A stretch of 64,000 nucleotides of DNA from Cylicocyclus nassatus (Eukaryota; Nematoda; Chromadorea; Rhabditida; Strongylidae): contig CATQJL010000001.1 in assembly GCA_958299035.1 (NCBI GenBank), positions 75,103,594 to 75,167,593 of the forward strand, in the 5' to 3' direction. Positions 45,783 to 58,259 of the stretch are shown piece after piece; position 1 is the stretch's first letter; each line of letters begins with the position of its first letter. The notes under the pieces were generated by a model, which had not been told where the DNA came from, did not search any database, and was given only the letters and a program-made list of their open reading frames with translations. Both the position numbers and the translations under genes were made by a program.

Positions 45783-46133
45783 CAGTGGCGGTCCGAGAAA
45801 TTTTTTTCGGGGGGGGGGGGGGCGACAAAAAAATTTTTCGAAAGAAGGTGCGTGGCGTTAGCCACGCTCTCCGAAAAAATTTTTGGGGTGCTTCTTAAAA
45901 TTTTTGCGGGTCCCCGACCCCTAAAGTCTGAAAAAAGAAGGCGTGGTGGTTTTCATAAGGCTAAAATGAATTTTTGAAAAATTTTAAAAATTATTTCAAT
46001 TACTTTCAAGTGCAAACAAGTCGTTTGCACATTCTTACAACCCATATAGGTAAGTTTCAAAAATTTCGCGACCCATTCTCGGGGGGGGGGGGGGGCGCCC
46101 TCCCCCCCCGCCCCCTCCCTCGGTCCGCCATTG
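45783..46133. mobile_element. hAT-type MITE (copy 4)
   Basis: CAGTGGCGGTCCGAGAAATT ... CCTCGGTCCGCCATTG with a perfect 8-bp duplication CTTTATAA (45775-45782, 46134-46141). Poly-G tracts flank a body with GTGCGTGGCGTTAGCCACGC and GGGGTGCTTCT. Non-coding. Confidence 0.9.
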
Positions 46134-46510
46134 CTTTATAATAATCAAGACTTTCAAGTTTTTGTTTTATGCTACAAAACATATTGGAGTGCTGGTGCAC
46201 TTTTAATCATATTCCGTAGTGTTTAGCCTTCTTCATAGAGCCCTAAATTCAGTAGACGTTGAAACAAAAAAACTTGCTCATCAACATTTTTGATTTTTTG
46301 CTTTTTTTCATTTTTGGTTTACCGTAACTGAACGAATCATTCTAAGTGCATAGGTTTAGTGCTTATTGTACACCAGTGATTAACAGTAATAGTGTTCTTT
46401 TCAAAAAATTATGCAAAATTCACTCGAATAATTTTCGTGAGTTTTTTTACTTACAAGTCTCAACATTCAGTTTTTTTAAATTATTCATTCAAATAAAGCG
46501 AAGGTAACTT

Positions 46511-46849
46511 TTCCCATAACCTTCATTACTTCTGCAAATAGTTCTTCCTCGCAATGACCATAACAGCTTTGATTTGTTTGATAGGTAAATCATGGGCGGA
46601 AGGAGTATTTTGAACCTACTGACCGTAAGGCAAATGTACACACTGAAGTGCAAAATCATTCGAAGGCGTGCTGATAGCAGTTTCCGATCCCTTCCGTTGA
46701 TGAGCGATGGTCGCTAGTGCACTTTGTTGAAAAACAAAGACCTCGTGCAAAAACAATGTCGTTAGGTCAGGGCCCTCAGCAATAATGAAAATGAGCACAG
46801 CAGCAACAAGTAGACAGGGACGGGACGGTATCGCACAAGAAAACAACAT
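46511..46849 (-). pseudogene. Copy D of the amphipathic-helix peptide gene family (5' half only)
   Basis: Minus strand. ATG at 46849 opens a signal-peptide-like segment, MLFSCAIPSRPCLLVAAVLI then FIIAEG. This is the only copy with a start codon in this position. It continues through the region aligned with the other copies' second exon (SALATIAHQRKGSETAIS). The helix exon (about 46575-46512; VIARKNYLQK, then a frameshift, then VMKVMGK) has a one-base deletion. No linker or acidic exon follows; sequence downstream is the hAT MITE region. A truncated paralogue useful for defining the family's N-terminus. Confidence 0.5.
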
Positions 46850-49800
46850 TGTAAATCATAATCATCAGTATAACAAAGTAAACATTAGAAAAGCTAAAAA
46901 GAAAAGAGAATACTGCTTTTTTGCTTAATGAGTCCATTTTATTAGATTGTAAAGAAACCTGGGAAATTTCGGAAATGTCATCTCATCATCATTTTTTTGC
47001 ACTCGGTTAAAACTGAACGGCCAGTATTTTATAGATTCTCTAGAAGAAAGCCCAAGCTTTTCAGAACCGCATCAACTCCTATCGATGTCAAGCTGATTTG
47101 GCCAGCACAGCAAAGGGAAGCTTACTGCAAGGCTTTGTGCAACGTTTACAATTTTTCTTTCTGCTAACATTTTTTTTGCAGTAAACAAAGACAACCATTT
47201 GGGGGTTAGTCACTCGGAATGAGGTAACTGTCCACTTTAGAAGTGCAGCTGCGCTCGGATGTCACGGTATGCGCACAAAAATTACAAGCTCTTAAACTTA
47301 TTTCTGGCCGTACATGTTTTCGCGCTTGGCTTCGATTTTGTGAGGATCGTCCGCCAGAATTTTGAGTCAAAAGATGTGCAAGATATTACTTTATTTTTTT
47401 ATTTATTTATGTATGCACTCGTGGTGCGCCAAAAACAACTCGACATATACTCAGTAATGAAAGAAATGTCCCTCTCACACTTCCACATTCCAAACTAAGT
47501 ACAAGGGTGCAGTCATTAAGACCGCAAATGAGATCCGCTTGAATTACGAAGAATATTTCATGCTTTATGCATTAATACAAATGCTTAGCATTGGGGGATG
47601 CTACCGTCCAATGCCAGCATGGTTCACGTTAGGTATCCACACCTAACAGACCAGTCTTAGATATACTCAAGCAACATGTTAGATATTCTGCTCTGTCGCC
47701 CATGCGGCGATACAGTCGAAGGAAGCGCTGTTGAAAGGATAGGCCATAATGAAGGAGCCGAAATTGATCCGATAAACATTGACCTGAAACAAAAACCTAT
47801 TTACGGAAATAAACAAATAAGAAAAAAATGATAAAATGAATGAAAAACCATTTGACGCCCCGCCCCTTCCATAAAAATCTGAGAAATGAAATCCTGAAAA
47901 TAAACTAGCGAAGGAAAAAATCGTTGCCGTTGTTTACCGCTTCGAAATGTAAGATTTCGCATTTCACGTATACCTTCAGGCGGCTGCAAAATCAAGAATT
48001 ATAGAAATTTATCGGCAAAAACTTCACAAAGTGAAAGAAACCCTCATCAGAAAGAGGAGAAAAGCTGCATCGAATGACACCTTAGTTGTGCGCATTTTAT
48101 ATTTCATGGCTCTTAGCATCACAAAAGGCTGCGTCGGATAATGTTTGAAACGTTTGCCTATCTTTATTCCATGATTCTTATAATAGGTTAAAAAAACGGA
48201 AAGAACTTTCGAAACGACTTAATATGTAAAGACTGTCAAAGATTTGATTCGTTTCCTGCTAAAAAAAAAGGAGGACTTCAACTCACTTACTCGAAAAGTA
48301 GGGCATTTTCAGGTGCGATGGCCGCTTTTTCCAATTTTTGAAGAAGAATGTTCAGGCGGCGCCTTTAAAGATGTGGCATAATGTATGACTAACCTAGCAG
48401 ATTCCTACGTAAATACTGGATAAGGGCCTTCAAGCTTTCTTTGTGCCTGAAAAATTCCTGGACTAACAGGTCGAAATTTAAGTCGACACTTTTCCCTACT
48501 GCGCAAGCTGCTGACCCGAAATGAAGAGCTGAGGACCCAATAAAGTAAGTTTCTCGTGTAGACACAGTGTCTCTGCAAAAAAGTTTGCAGCTCTCAAAAA
48601 GAGCAATCTGCTTGAGTTACAGCAATTTGGAAAAAAAAAACGCAAAAGCTCGGAAACTTCCTCTACAGCCTAATGTATGAAATTACGGGATTAGCTGGAA
48701 AAGTAAAGAAAGGTGCTGAGTTCAAATAATTCAGCACCGTTTGTTACCTTTCCAAGTGCAAAGTCTTGATCAATAAACTAATGTTGATAGATTCACCTCC
48801 CTCTTTTTCCTCCTTTCATTTCTAAAAACGTTTATTGTAGAGTTGTTTTTGATGATTTGATGAACGATCGATTATCAAATTTCTTTTCAGAGTTTTTAGA
48901 TTTTCTCACGGATTTATGGCGAGATAAGAGAATTATTGACCAAGATCTTTAATAATCAGCTTCCCACAGGTACCTTCGCGAAGCAACAGCAGCGCACGCT
49001 CGGCGCTGCCTTCAGTGCGCCTCGTCTCAGCCTCTTTTGGCAAATTTTTTGCTTATCACCCCAGTTTAATTATGTTGTTCCATAATCTTTCTATTTTAGG
49101 TGTCAGCCATGCAGGACAACGGTAGTGACGAACATTTGCACCTTAGTAGCTTTACTTTCGCTGCACGCTTCTGGTTCTTTTTAGACAATGTGAAATTTTT
49201 TCTGAGTTTTCCTTTTACAGTTAGCGTGTCTCTCTGATCTTATAGTTGTAGATGCATTTAACAAAACCTTTTGTTAATTTTGTAGAGTTCTGATTTTTCA
49301 TATCCCGTTTTCGAGCTCAAATTATTTAAATTTTCTGCTTCCACAGAAGACAAACATGAATAGTGCTCGTTCGTTTTCTTCCACTACTTAGTGAATTTCA
49401 CTCCATTGGAAGTTTCAAACACTTATTTATTGGACTGAGTGAAAGGTGAAATTTAGTGAAACTTGTGCAGTTTGATTTTGCGTAGGCTTCTCTCAAAGAG
49501 TTTAGATGTTTGCACTTCGTCTTTGGCAAATGGACACCTGTGAAACAAATCTACCTAGGCCATTTTCAATTTTTGCGACCTCCCTTTTGGTCGCCAGCAG
49601 CGTTTTTCACTCAATTGGAGCGAGGATTTTTTCCCAAGAGGAGCCGAGTCGTAGCTTTTTGGATCCCCACGAAGAGAGCAGGAGTTTGGAACCAAATAGT
49701 TAATGTGTAATAGTTTGAGTACAAACTTATTCAAAATTTATGATGTAATTAGTGAATCAAATTCTTTTCCATCCTCAATGTGGCGTTAGAATAGAGCGAG

Positions 49801-51555
49801 CTACCTTATCGTCACCCTGAGAGTGGCAAAACAATTGGTCTGAAAACTTGATTAATTTGGAAAATGAAAAAAAAAATGATAACCAGCCCAAAAGTTTTTC
49901 ATAAATCTTCAAACATTGCTCTTCTTTCTCGCTACTCATTTACACAGCAAGTTTAGAGTCAACTCCTTACCCGTGCTTTGCAAACGAGTTTTTTTTCTTT
50001 CACCAAAGAAAGGTTAAAAAAGCTTGTCACAACATTCAGTTACATAATTTTTCCACATCCTTCGCACATGCTTCTCCCAGCCGTTGTTCGTTCATATAAC
50101 AAGTTTGAAGTCGTTTGGTTGCATGTGCGCTGTAAACGAAGCAGTTAGTTACTACATTAAAAAAATATCTTGACCCTGTCGGGCCTTCTATGAATACTAC
50201 CCACAAAAAAAGTAAAAGTTCACTTGCGTTGACGGACTTGAGAGAAAAAACAAACTCTCGTCCAACTGATACAGAGAAATTTCCGTCAAGATAAACCACC
50301 AGAAAGGCTGCGGATGTGCTGATAATTTTTTGCAAAAGGTAACAAAAGCTGCAGCAGATAACCTTCAAGACCTTAACTATTACAGATCCTCAGAAATTTG
50401 TAGCAAAGAGACAACTTCTTTTTCTTCTCCCTTCAATCTAATTCTGTGATTTGAAACACTCCCGCTTGATTGCGCGTACGAGGGCGCATTTTTCTTAATG
50501 CAGTGATTCGATCCGTCAGCGATTAGCGAAGACGTTATACGACATTACAAACATTATTCTGAGCTAAGCAGGAATAACACTTTCAAACATTGCATATTGT
50601 TTTTGGAGATAAAAGTGAGAAGCATACGCACTCGCCCATTCCTGGAAATTTGACAAAGTAGCAAAACTCTGACTCTCAAAGCAGTGGCTCGGCAAAATTG
50701 AGCTAGAATAACTTTTTGAGATTTAGTTAGAGAACCTAATTGTTAGGCCATTGCCCGAGTCCCATTCAATAAGTCTTCCTACGGTTAGAAACCCGTGCCC
50801 GAAGTGTTGCGCGAAGCGATTTTGCGCGCGCCTGGACGAATTGCCGGTTCCACGTCTTAACATGCCTTATCAAGCGTCCTCCTCTTTCCTGGTTTGCCTG
50901 AACCTGCGAAAGCTGATGTAGGGGACACATCTCGTCCACGATGAGGGATCTCTGAAGAACGAGAGTTTTTTGAATTAATCGGATCTATACCTGCCCAGAG
51001 TTTCATGGAACGCAAATTTCTTGAGAGTTGGATTTTGGTGAACCACTGCTTTTAATAAGCTCGAATTTGAAGCCCTAGCATCGTTTTGCTAGTACACGGG
51101 TAAATCGACACTCACAAAAACAATTAGAGCACAAAACCGTGTGCACACGAATTCGCCGTGTCAAACACAATCTTCATGCACAAAAACATAAACAAAGGCT
51201 TTGTCTACAATACTGAGCAATCAAACTCAATCGCGATGGGCAAAAGAAAAGTATGAATTAATGAATGGAGTTCAAATGATTCCTATTTTAGGTTGCTCCC
51301 TCGCAAGCTGAGAGCACTCGGAGATTCCGCGTGACCACAAAGTTATGATTATTCACTACCTCACCTAATTCTTCAAAAAAAAATTTTTTTATATTTTTTA
51401 GTACAAGCTCCACCCAACAGTACTCACTCCAACCCAACTTTCGTCCCCTTTTACTGGCCCTTAGTGACTATAAACCGTAGTTTTTCGCATTTTGACATTT
51501 CAACTCCGACTTTCCTCGCCTTTCCTTCACCTCCATTTATTCTTAGTTCGCTACA
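46850..51555. other. Intergenic, nothing supportable
   Basis: About 4.7 kb with no recognised gene, TIR or RNA. ORFs at 47259 (79 codons), 49506-49710 (two overlapping frames) and 50368-50036 minus (110 codons, hydrophobic) lack splice context or motifs. Short TTTTTTCTTT runs and a GC-rich patch near 48960-49030 are the only landmarks. Confidence 0.45.
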
Positions 51556-53170
51556 GATCATCAAGGTAATTCTATGAAGCCCAAATATACGTCCAAAATG
51601 TAATTTTCTGCAATATCAGCGGGATCATCATTTTCAAAATTCATAAATGTCACCTCATGTTGGGCCCTGTTCTGGCTACAATTTTCGTTATACAGACAAG
51701 AAACGAAGTGAAAATAGTTTATGTACATATATACATCCAAAATCAACAATAAACAATTGAGATTTTTACATGGAAGGCAGTTTTCTGTGAAGTGCTTTGA
51801 CTGTTTTTTGTGCATTCGAAATTTTCGTATTGCGTCTTCAGTCACAGAGCCAGTACTCCGCTTGCAAACTGCCATTGCACCGATTCTGTATCGGCAAGTC
51901 AACCCTGGAAAAAAATTGAATTGGCGCCATTAAAAAGGATTTACAAAATATTGAGCAATATTGAACATTTCAAGGACACTTCTCCTACAGAAAGTGATAA
52001 TAAGTGTTCTAATGGATGTTACTAAACCAAAATGACCCAAAAATATTGAAAGAATTCAGCGACTTACCGTATATGGTTTTTATCAACAGACAATTTATTG
52101 CAGAATTGAAGCTAGCTCTTCCGTAGCATCAAGCTGGTGAGCATCCATGCCGCTGCAAGCGTTAAATGCTAACTCGTCCTCTTCCACTTCTTCTATGGTT
52201 GGCATAGGTTCAATGCTTGAATTCGAGGAAGTTGAAGATCTGCAATCATGAAAATTTGAGAAAATCAAAGTAACGACATAATAATGCAATTCTGAAAGAA
52301 AATGTTCAAAAACTTACCGTTGTCTCTGATTTCTTCTCTGTTCGTAGATTTCAGCTGGGGAGGAATGATGCTGATCTGAATGGAAAAAAATGAAATAGAG
52401 ATCAGAAGCAGTTCTTTTGTTCATTTTGTGATAAAATATTAAAGAAATGGTATTTTCAAAACCAAAGGTACAGCGGGGATGATCACATTGGCGAAGGTTT
52501 TTATAAATTAATTATGGGTTTTTTTAAATTGATTGCGAGTTCAACAAGACAATGTTTACTCATTTTTATGCGGTTACTATTAATGGCAAGTTTATCATTG
52601 GCTCTAAAAAAATTTTTTGTCCTTCTAAGGACAATTTTTAGAAAGAATTTTTTGTTACTAGATGACAGTAAAAAAATTGACCTTACGCGTATAACAGGGG
52701 AAAAGACTTTTGGCACTCACTTACAGAAAGAGTCTTACAGAACTGCAGGATGTGAAATTTTTTAGTTTGGATAAATATAGATTTGTTAAGAAAAATACAC
52801 ATAATTCCTATTTATAGTATCAGAAGCAACTCACTTTTTCCCATAAGCTTCATCAGCTTCTGCAAATAATTCTTCCTTGCGATAGAAATCATTATAGCTT
52901 TGCTGCTTGATAAGTAAGTTGAAAATTAGAAGTTTTTTAGACGTGCGGACAGTAAAGCAATGTTTTACACACTGAAGTAGAAGCAAATTCGTTCGGAGGC
53001 GGTGCTGATGGTGGTATTTGATCCCGCCCGTGAACGATGATCGCTAGCGTACTATGTTTGAAAAACAAGGATCTCGTGCAAAACAATGACGTTGAATCAA
53101 GATCTACGGCAAACTTTGATGAAAATAAGTTACGGAGTTATAATTAGACAGGCAAAAAGCAATGTATTGT
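51556..53170 (-). CDS. Copy E of the amphipathic-helix peptide gene family (most intact)
   Basis: Minus-strand exons 53051-52973, 52897-52835, 52375-52318 and 52239-52095 join in one frame with GT-AG introns: 114 codons plus TAA. In order: a Ser/Thr-rich start (DHRSRAGSNTTISTASER), the cationic helix IMISIARKNYLQKLMKLMGK, the basic linker HHSSPAEIYEQRRNQRQR, a Ser-rich run, and the acidic tail SIEPMPTIEEVEEDELAF then NACSGMDAHQLDATEELASI. A donor at 52067, after the stop, pairs with acceptor TTTTTTCCAG at 51906, a 3' UTR intron shared with copy C. No clear ATG-bearing first exon: the region matching copy D's signal peptide (about 53165-53110) has ATTG where D has ATG. Gly-Lys after the helix is a possible amidation and cleavage site. 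Function is unknown; a secreted peptide precursor is inferred. Confidence 0.55.
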
Positions 53171-53839
53171 ACCCAGAAAACCAGCTTGGGAACAAAAAAT
53201 ATAAAATCAAACAAGTTGAACGCAAAAAAATGGTATCCTATTGCTTATGAAAAATTCAAAGATATAAAGTCTCGTATGAAAAACTCTTCTGCAAGCTAGG
53301 ATGTACGAACATTCAGCATTCTCGGAAACTCTTTCAGTCAACAACACTCTGAGTAGTAAACAAATGTCAATGGGATAATCTTTGAATCTTCCGAGTGCAT
53401 ATTTTCTATTTTGGTTGAATGAACGTTGATTGCTGAATCCGTTCCAGTTCCCTAGACTTTCTCGCTGGTGATCCATGCAAGAATTCTAGCAAGGAACATC
53501 GATGGCCAAGGCACAATTAAATATTTTTATAATAGATGCGTCTTAGGGATCCAAAGCAAAATCGTTCTTCTTTGTCTGTCAGACAATAAAAAGCATACTG
53601 AATCTGTATTTCGACACGGTATTCTGGGAGCAGTCCGAGTCTGTGCTATCTACCTGCGAAATCCTTAATCCTTTTACGAAATATTCGTAAAAAGCTATAG
53701 ATATTTTTGTCGGTGTAGTGCATAACATAATCAATACCATCACGTTATTTGAGCGCTCTGTTTTGCGCTAAAGAGCATGACTATAAGGTGCCACTGTACT
53801 AACAATAAGACTGAGTTTCAGTAGACGAAAAATTGCACG

Positions 53840-54800
53840 TCGATGAATCTGATCGCATTCGCAATAGTGCAGATTTTATTTGTTTTTCGTCTACCTGATG
53901 AAATATAAGTACTAGTATGTGCCAGTCATGTTTCCCAGCGGAAACAAGCAGGTAATTCAAAAGGGATGGCCCTATTTGCGCAAATTTATGCGAAGTTCGA
54001 AAAAAAACGATCGTTACTTGTTACAAAAATCATTCCCCCAGATAATAAAAACTGTCCAAATTTAGGTTACGAGATGCTCATGGTTTGATCTATATTGAAA
54101 GGCCTCGGTATCAATTTTTTGGCCTCATGTTATTTATGGGTGACTATTCAGCAAAACCACTCATTTTCCAGAAATTCTGCACAACTTCCATTACTAGTTA
54201 CCATAGTAACTGACAATCATGTTCCTTACCAGCAACAAGCAGGTGATCTAACACCAGCCGCACAATCATTTACAACATGATTTAGAGGCTAACTCTCGTA
54301 ATTTGTTACAAAAGCCATTCCTCAGAGAATGAGAGACGTCTAAAATAGAAGTAAGAAATATGAATCATGTTTTTTTTTTGAAAGCCTTGGTACCAAGTTT
54401 TGTTGCCTGATAATTATGGGTATATCGATCTGGAAGGGAACATCCTGGAATTCCTGAAAAGGAAATTTCACACAACTTTCGTCAGACACTCTCCTACCAT
54501 TCTTAATTATTTGTATATTCACTTTCTAAGTGAGGATAATTTTCCTTATTCTTGGCTTAACGTGCCCAAAGAGAGGTGAAAGTCGATGCTGCGCTTTGGT
54601 CATTATTGCCGATACATCACCTAGGCCATAATGATAACGTGTAAGTAGGGAAACAACTGCAAAGCAGGTTTACAGCAGTTGATTTTTGAGGTGTTTGCTC
54701 TATTGAATCATCAAGTGACGTGAGACGGGCCCACAATGATGTTCACATTGTCGGATATGAAAAAACATTGAGTAGTGTACTACTAACATGATATGAAAAA
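53840..54800. repeat. Segmental duplicate of 39640-40330, with internal repeat
   Basis: Shares ordered blocks with 39640-40330. Internally, about 300 bp around CATGTTYCC.AGC..ACAAGCAGGTRAT occurs twice (near 53930 and 54220). Upstream flank of copy E. Confidence 0.6.
54580..54690. promoter_or_regulatory. Conserved non-coding block upstream of peptide-gene copy E
   Basis: Counterpart of 40118-40231: TAGGGAAACAACTGCAAAGC (54646 on) and TTTACAGCAGTTGATTTTTG, nearly identical in both. About 1.5 kb upstream of copy E. Confidence 0.4.
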
Positions 54801-56700
54801 CGCAACAATAGCGCTTTAGCGCGAAAACGAAAGTTTAGAAATCAAAAATGAAATGTCGGGTTGACGTGAAAATTACTTGACGGATTGCCAATGGGAAGAA
54901 TTCGACAAGAGTGTTAAGTGGGAAAAATTGTAGTTTACGTACTATTTAAAACCCGATATTTTGTGCTTATTTTTATTCAATATGCTGCGTTTGAATTTAT
55001 TTACAAGCACTTTTTTTAATAGTTTTCAAAAAATGTCTAATAATTTGATATTTTGTTTTTTTAACAATTTTTTCGAATAATCTTTAGAAATTTTTTCCTG
55101 AAAACGTCATGTATATTATATTTAACTTCTAACAGAAAGTTCAGATCTAACCAGTTTTCCAGATTTATTATTTGCACGACAGTTTAGTTGACTCCGACAG
55201 TTTAGACATCAGGTTCTTCGAACAATTTTAATATTTAATAAATTATAATAAAAGTTTAAATGCTAAAAAAATTTCTGAGGAGTGTCAGAGCGTTTAGTAA
55301 AAAAAATTGTAATTCTGTATCAGAAGGAACAAAATGCAATGATTGGAGCGGAGACTCCTGTGGATAAAATTTCTAGTTTCGTACGTATGTTGGTTCTTTT
55401 GATGTCCATACACATAGTATTTTTCAATTATTTATCGATTTTATTTTTTGAAATAGTATTGCAGCAAAGATACATTGATATGAATTGAGCGCTAAAGAAG
55501 TCAAATGTTTCAAAGCCTGCACGAATAATTTTCAAAAGAATGATTGATTCCAACACGCTACACATGAATTTTTTCGCATACGAGACTTCCCCCTACGATT
55601 TGTCGTTACTACCAGCTTTTGTGTAAATTTATTTAGATTATCAGAACATTGATGAGTATACTTGAAATTATAGAAGAACTATTTTTTTTAATATCCTAAT
55701 GGGAGTGGGGTGTGCAAATTAATAGGTTGATGGGATGAATTTGGTAGCGTTTATTCACATAATGGTCCAAGTTTCGGAGTGAACAGTATATTTTTATCGT
55801 AACATGAACTACGGATGCTGCTATACTCAGCAGGCGTAAATAGCTTAGTTAACCATTTGTGACATAAACAGCTCAATTATGCTAGTTCTTGCAATAGACA
55901 TATTAGGGAAGGATGTTTATTCGAAGAGGCATTTTGAGCCAAGCCGATCCCTTTCACCAACTCAAGATCAGGAGTCTTTTTCCTGCACGTCGCACCCGAA
56001 CCGCCTGATGAAGTAACTTAGGTTTTATGAGATAATAAATCAAGACAATATATATGACCACTGACCATCTAGTTCATAGGGTTCATACAGAAATAGATGA
56101 GTGCTGTCAAAAATTGTTGCATGGATAATCGATCTGTCTGGGTAAATTTGGTTACTAAAGGAAAGTACAGTTCTAGATTAATGAAAGAAAAGAAAATAGT
56201 CTACAGTAGATTTTCTTTGACCATTTGTTGTTTTAGGTCAGAAGTTTCTTCTTGTATTTCATTGTTACCCCTTAGATATAGTTGGAGACAAACTTTAATG
56301 TGAGATTTACTTGCCCTCCATATTATAACATATCTGGCTCCAGGACAGATTATCCACTAATCAGGCAGGATTCAAAGCTTATGTAAAACTGACTAAGTGG
56401 AAAAGAAAATTGGTGCAGGTGCACTATTTACAGGTGCAAGTTGATAGATGGATAAGCATCTCTTGTTACATCCTAGCATCATTTAGATCCACTCAGAAAC
56501 AAAATGAATATCTAATATTGAATATTCGAATTATATGACAAAGGAGAGAAAAGAAACGGTATTTGCGAAGGTAATTCACCCCAATCTCTTTTAAAAAATT
56601 TAGAGAGTAAGAACCATCTCCTGAGGTTCTATGGAGTGAGTACTTTCTTGCTTCCGTAGAAGCTGCTTTCCAAGAGCAAAAATCGTGCGAAAATTCATGA
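54801..56700. other. Intergenic, nothing supportable
   Basis: Very AT-rich (TTTTAAT/AATTTTTTC runs near 54960-55260). Short ORFs at 55282 and 56097 have no support. Confidence 0.45.
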
Positions 56701-56708
56701 GTAGTTCA

Positions 56709-56949
56709 CAAGGCTCGGCACGAGGTGGCTAGACGAAAATGCAAAAAAAAACGAAGTCCCTCTTGACTTTTGCGGATTTTTACGAAGTTCCCTTTGACCC
56801 CGACCCCTAAAAAACTCCAAAAAACGAAACGTCGACTACAAAAACGTCGCAAATTTTGTGACTTTTCGGCCACAAAAACGAAACCCCCTTTACTTTTTGT
56901 CTCACAAACGATATCCAGCTTGCTTGTAAGCCACCTGTGCCGAGGCCTG
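56709..56949. mobile_element. hAT-type MITE, second family
   Basis: Ends CAAGGCTCGGCACGAGGTGG and (complemented) CAGGCCTCGGCACAGGTGG, flanked by a perfect 8-bp duplication GTAGTTCA (56701-56708, 56950-56957). Unrelated in sequence to the CAGTGGCG family. Interior rich in AAAACGAA runs, non-coding. Confidence 0.88.
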
Positions 56950-57899
56950 GTAGTTCAAAATGCAAAACATTACTCTTGATCTCATACAGCAATGAAAAAA
57001 AGATATTTGTAGCGGAAAGCTATCCCATGTTCAAGATAAAAATTCGTATCATGATATACCAAACGAAATTTCGTGTCATCATTCAACTGAAAAGCTGTAT
57101 GGCTGACTTCCAAGCAATTGATTTTGTAAGTCGGAGACCCATGGCTGTTTGTGAGGACATCTGCTGGTCATTGATCACAATAACAATCGCAATCCGGTGT
57201 ACTTAACCCAAAACGAGGCAACAATAGAGTTTTCCGTCCAGTTTTTAGTCCATTCGGAACAGAGGACACGCCATCTGAGCGGACTGGTTCTAGCCCTTGA
57301 GTCATCCCAAGTCCATAAAACAGCAAAACCAAACCAATAGTGAGGTGATTGATCAGTGAGACAGATCTGTTTACTAAGGAATGAATATCTCAATCGGAAT
57401 GGCCGCGGGAGAACATGGGACCATTACGTGGCCAGGTGCAGTCATCTAAAAACTAGAATTTTTTCTCGGAAATCTCGATAATTGATATGAAGGAATCGAA
57501 GCGTGACATGATGCACGTGTCTCAAGTTGACTGAAGGCATGATCAAACCATGTGCGTTGCCAGAAATGTAGTGTTTAATTTCAAATTCAAGGTTCAATGA
57601 CTCTAAAAGAACTACGAAAACAAATTTAAAGGTACAATGATTCTATTTACAACAAAAATACATGAGGAATAATTACGAGTGAAACGATTTTTTCATTAAT
57701 TTTGAGCTTTACAAACTATCAGGTAAAGTGCGTTCACCTAATGAGTACATGGGATCATTAAGATTTTCTTCATTGTTAGGGAACCGACCGAAATTCATTG
57801 TAAAAGCTGTAGAACTTCAAGAATTCGATAATTTTGAAACGCTTAAAGATACTTGATGTCCTAGCAGTAACGAATGGACCTGCACGAGATTGGGTTTAT

Positions 57900-58259
57900 G
57901 TCAAGAGGCGCGATTTTTATTGCCAGATGGACACTAAATAGCACATAATTAGAGTTTTATAACATTCTGAAAGCATTTAAAGAAGGAGATATATAAAATA
58001 GTTGCCTGAATTGCTCAATCTTGCTGCCTTTGAACCAATTCAGAACGGCAATTTTGAAGTTCAAAAACCCATGAAAATGCAGTTAAGAACAAATTCGTAA
58101 GTATTTCGGTCCGTTCCAGCAAAAGCCACCAAACTCAGCAAGTGGTAACCTCAGACAGATAGTAAGCCAAGGCACTTTATCCGTACTTTTTGAAGACCCG
58201 CATAACACTAGACTGGAGTTTTGAGTTGATGACAGCCGGGGGAAATCGCGCCTCTTGAC
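57900..58259. mobile_element. TIR MITE with GTCAAGAGGCGCGA ends (copy 2)
   Basis: Perfect 17-bp inverted ends GTCAAGAGGCGCGATTT / AAATCGCGCCTCTTGAC, about 360 bp. Subterminal TTATTGCCAGATGGACA matches the element at 23736. Target duplication not resolved. Confidence 0.7.

Noticed and set aside
49506..49710. Two overlapping ORFs of about 65 codons
   Set aside because: No splice partners, signal peptide or known motif; neither frame is favoured.
50036..50368. 110-codon hydrophobic minus-strand ORF
   Set aside because: Composition explained by AT-rich sequence; no recognised domain or paralogue.
52835..52940. Alternative frame of the helix exon reading EELFAEADEAYGK
   Set aside because: It looks attractive and acidic, but it leaves two bases at the donor, giving a stop in the next exon of copies B, C and E. 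The RKNYLQKLMK frame leaves one base and joins cleanly.
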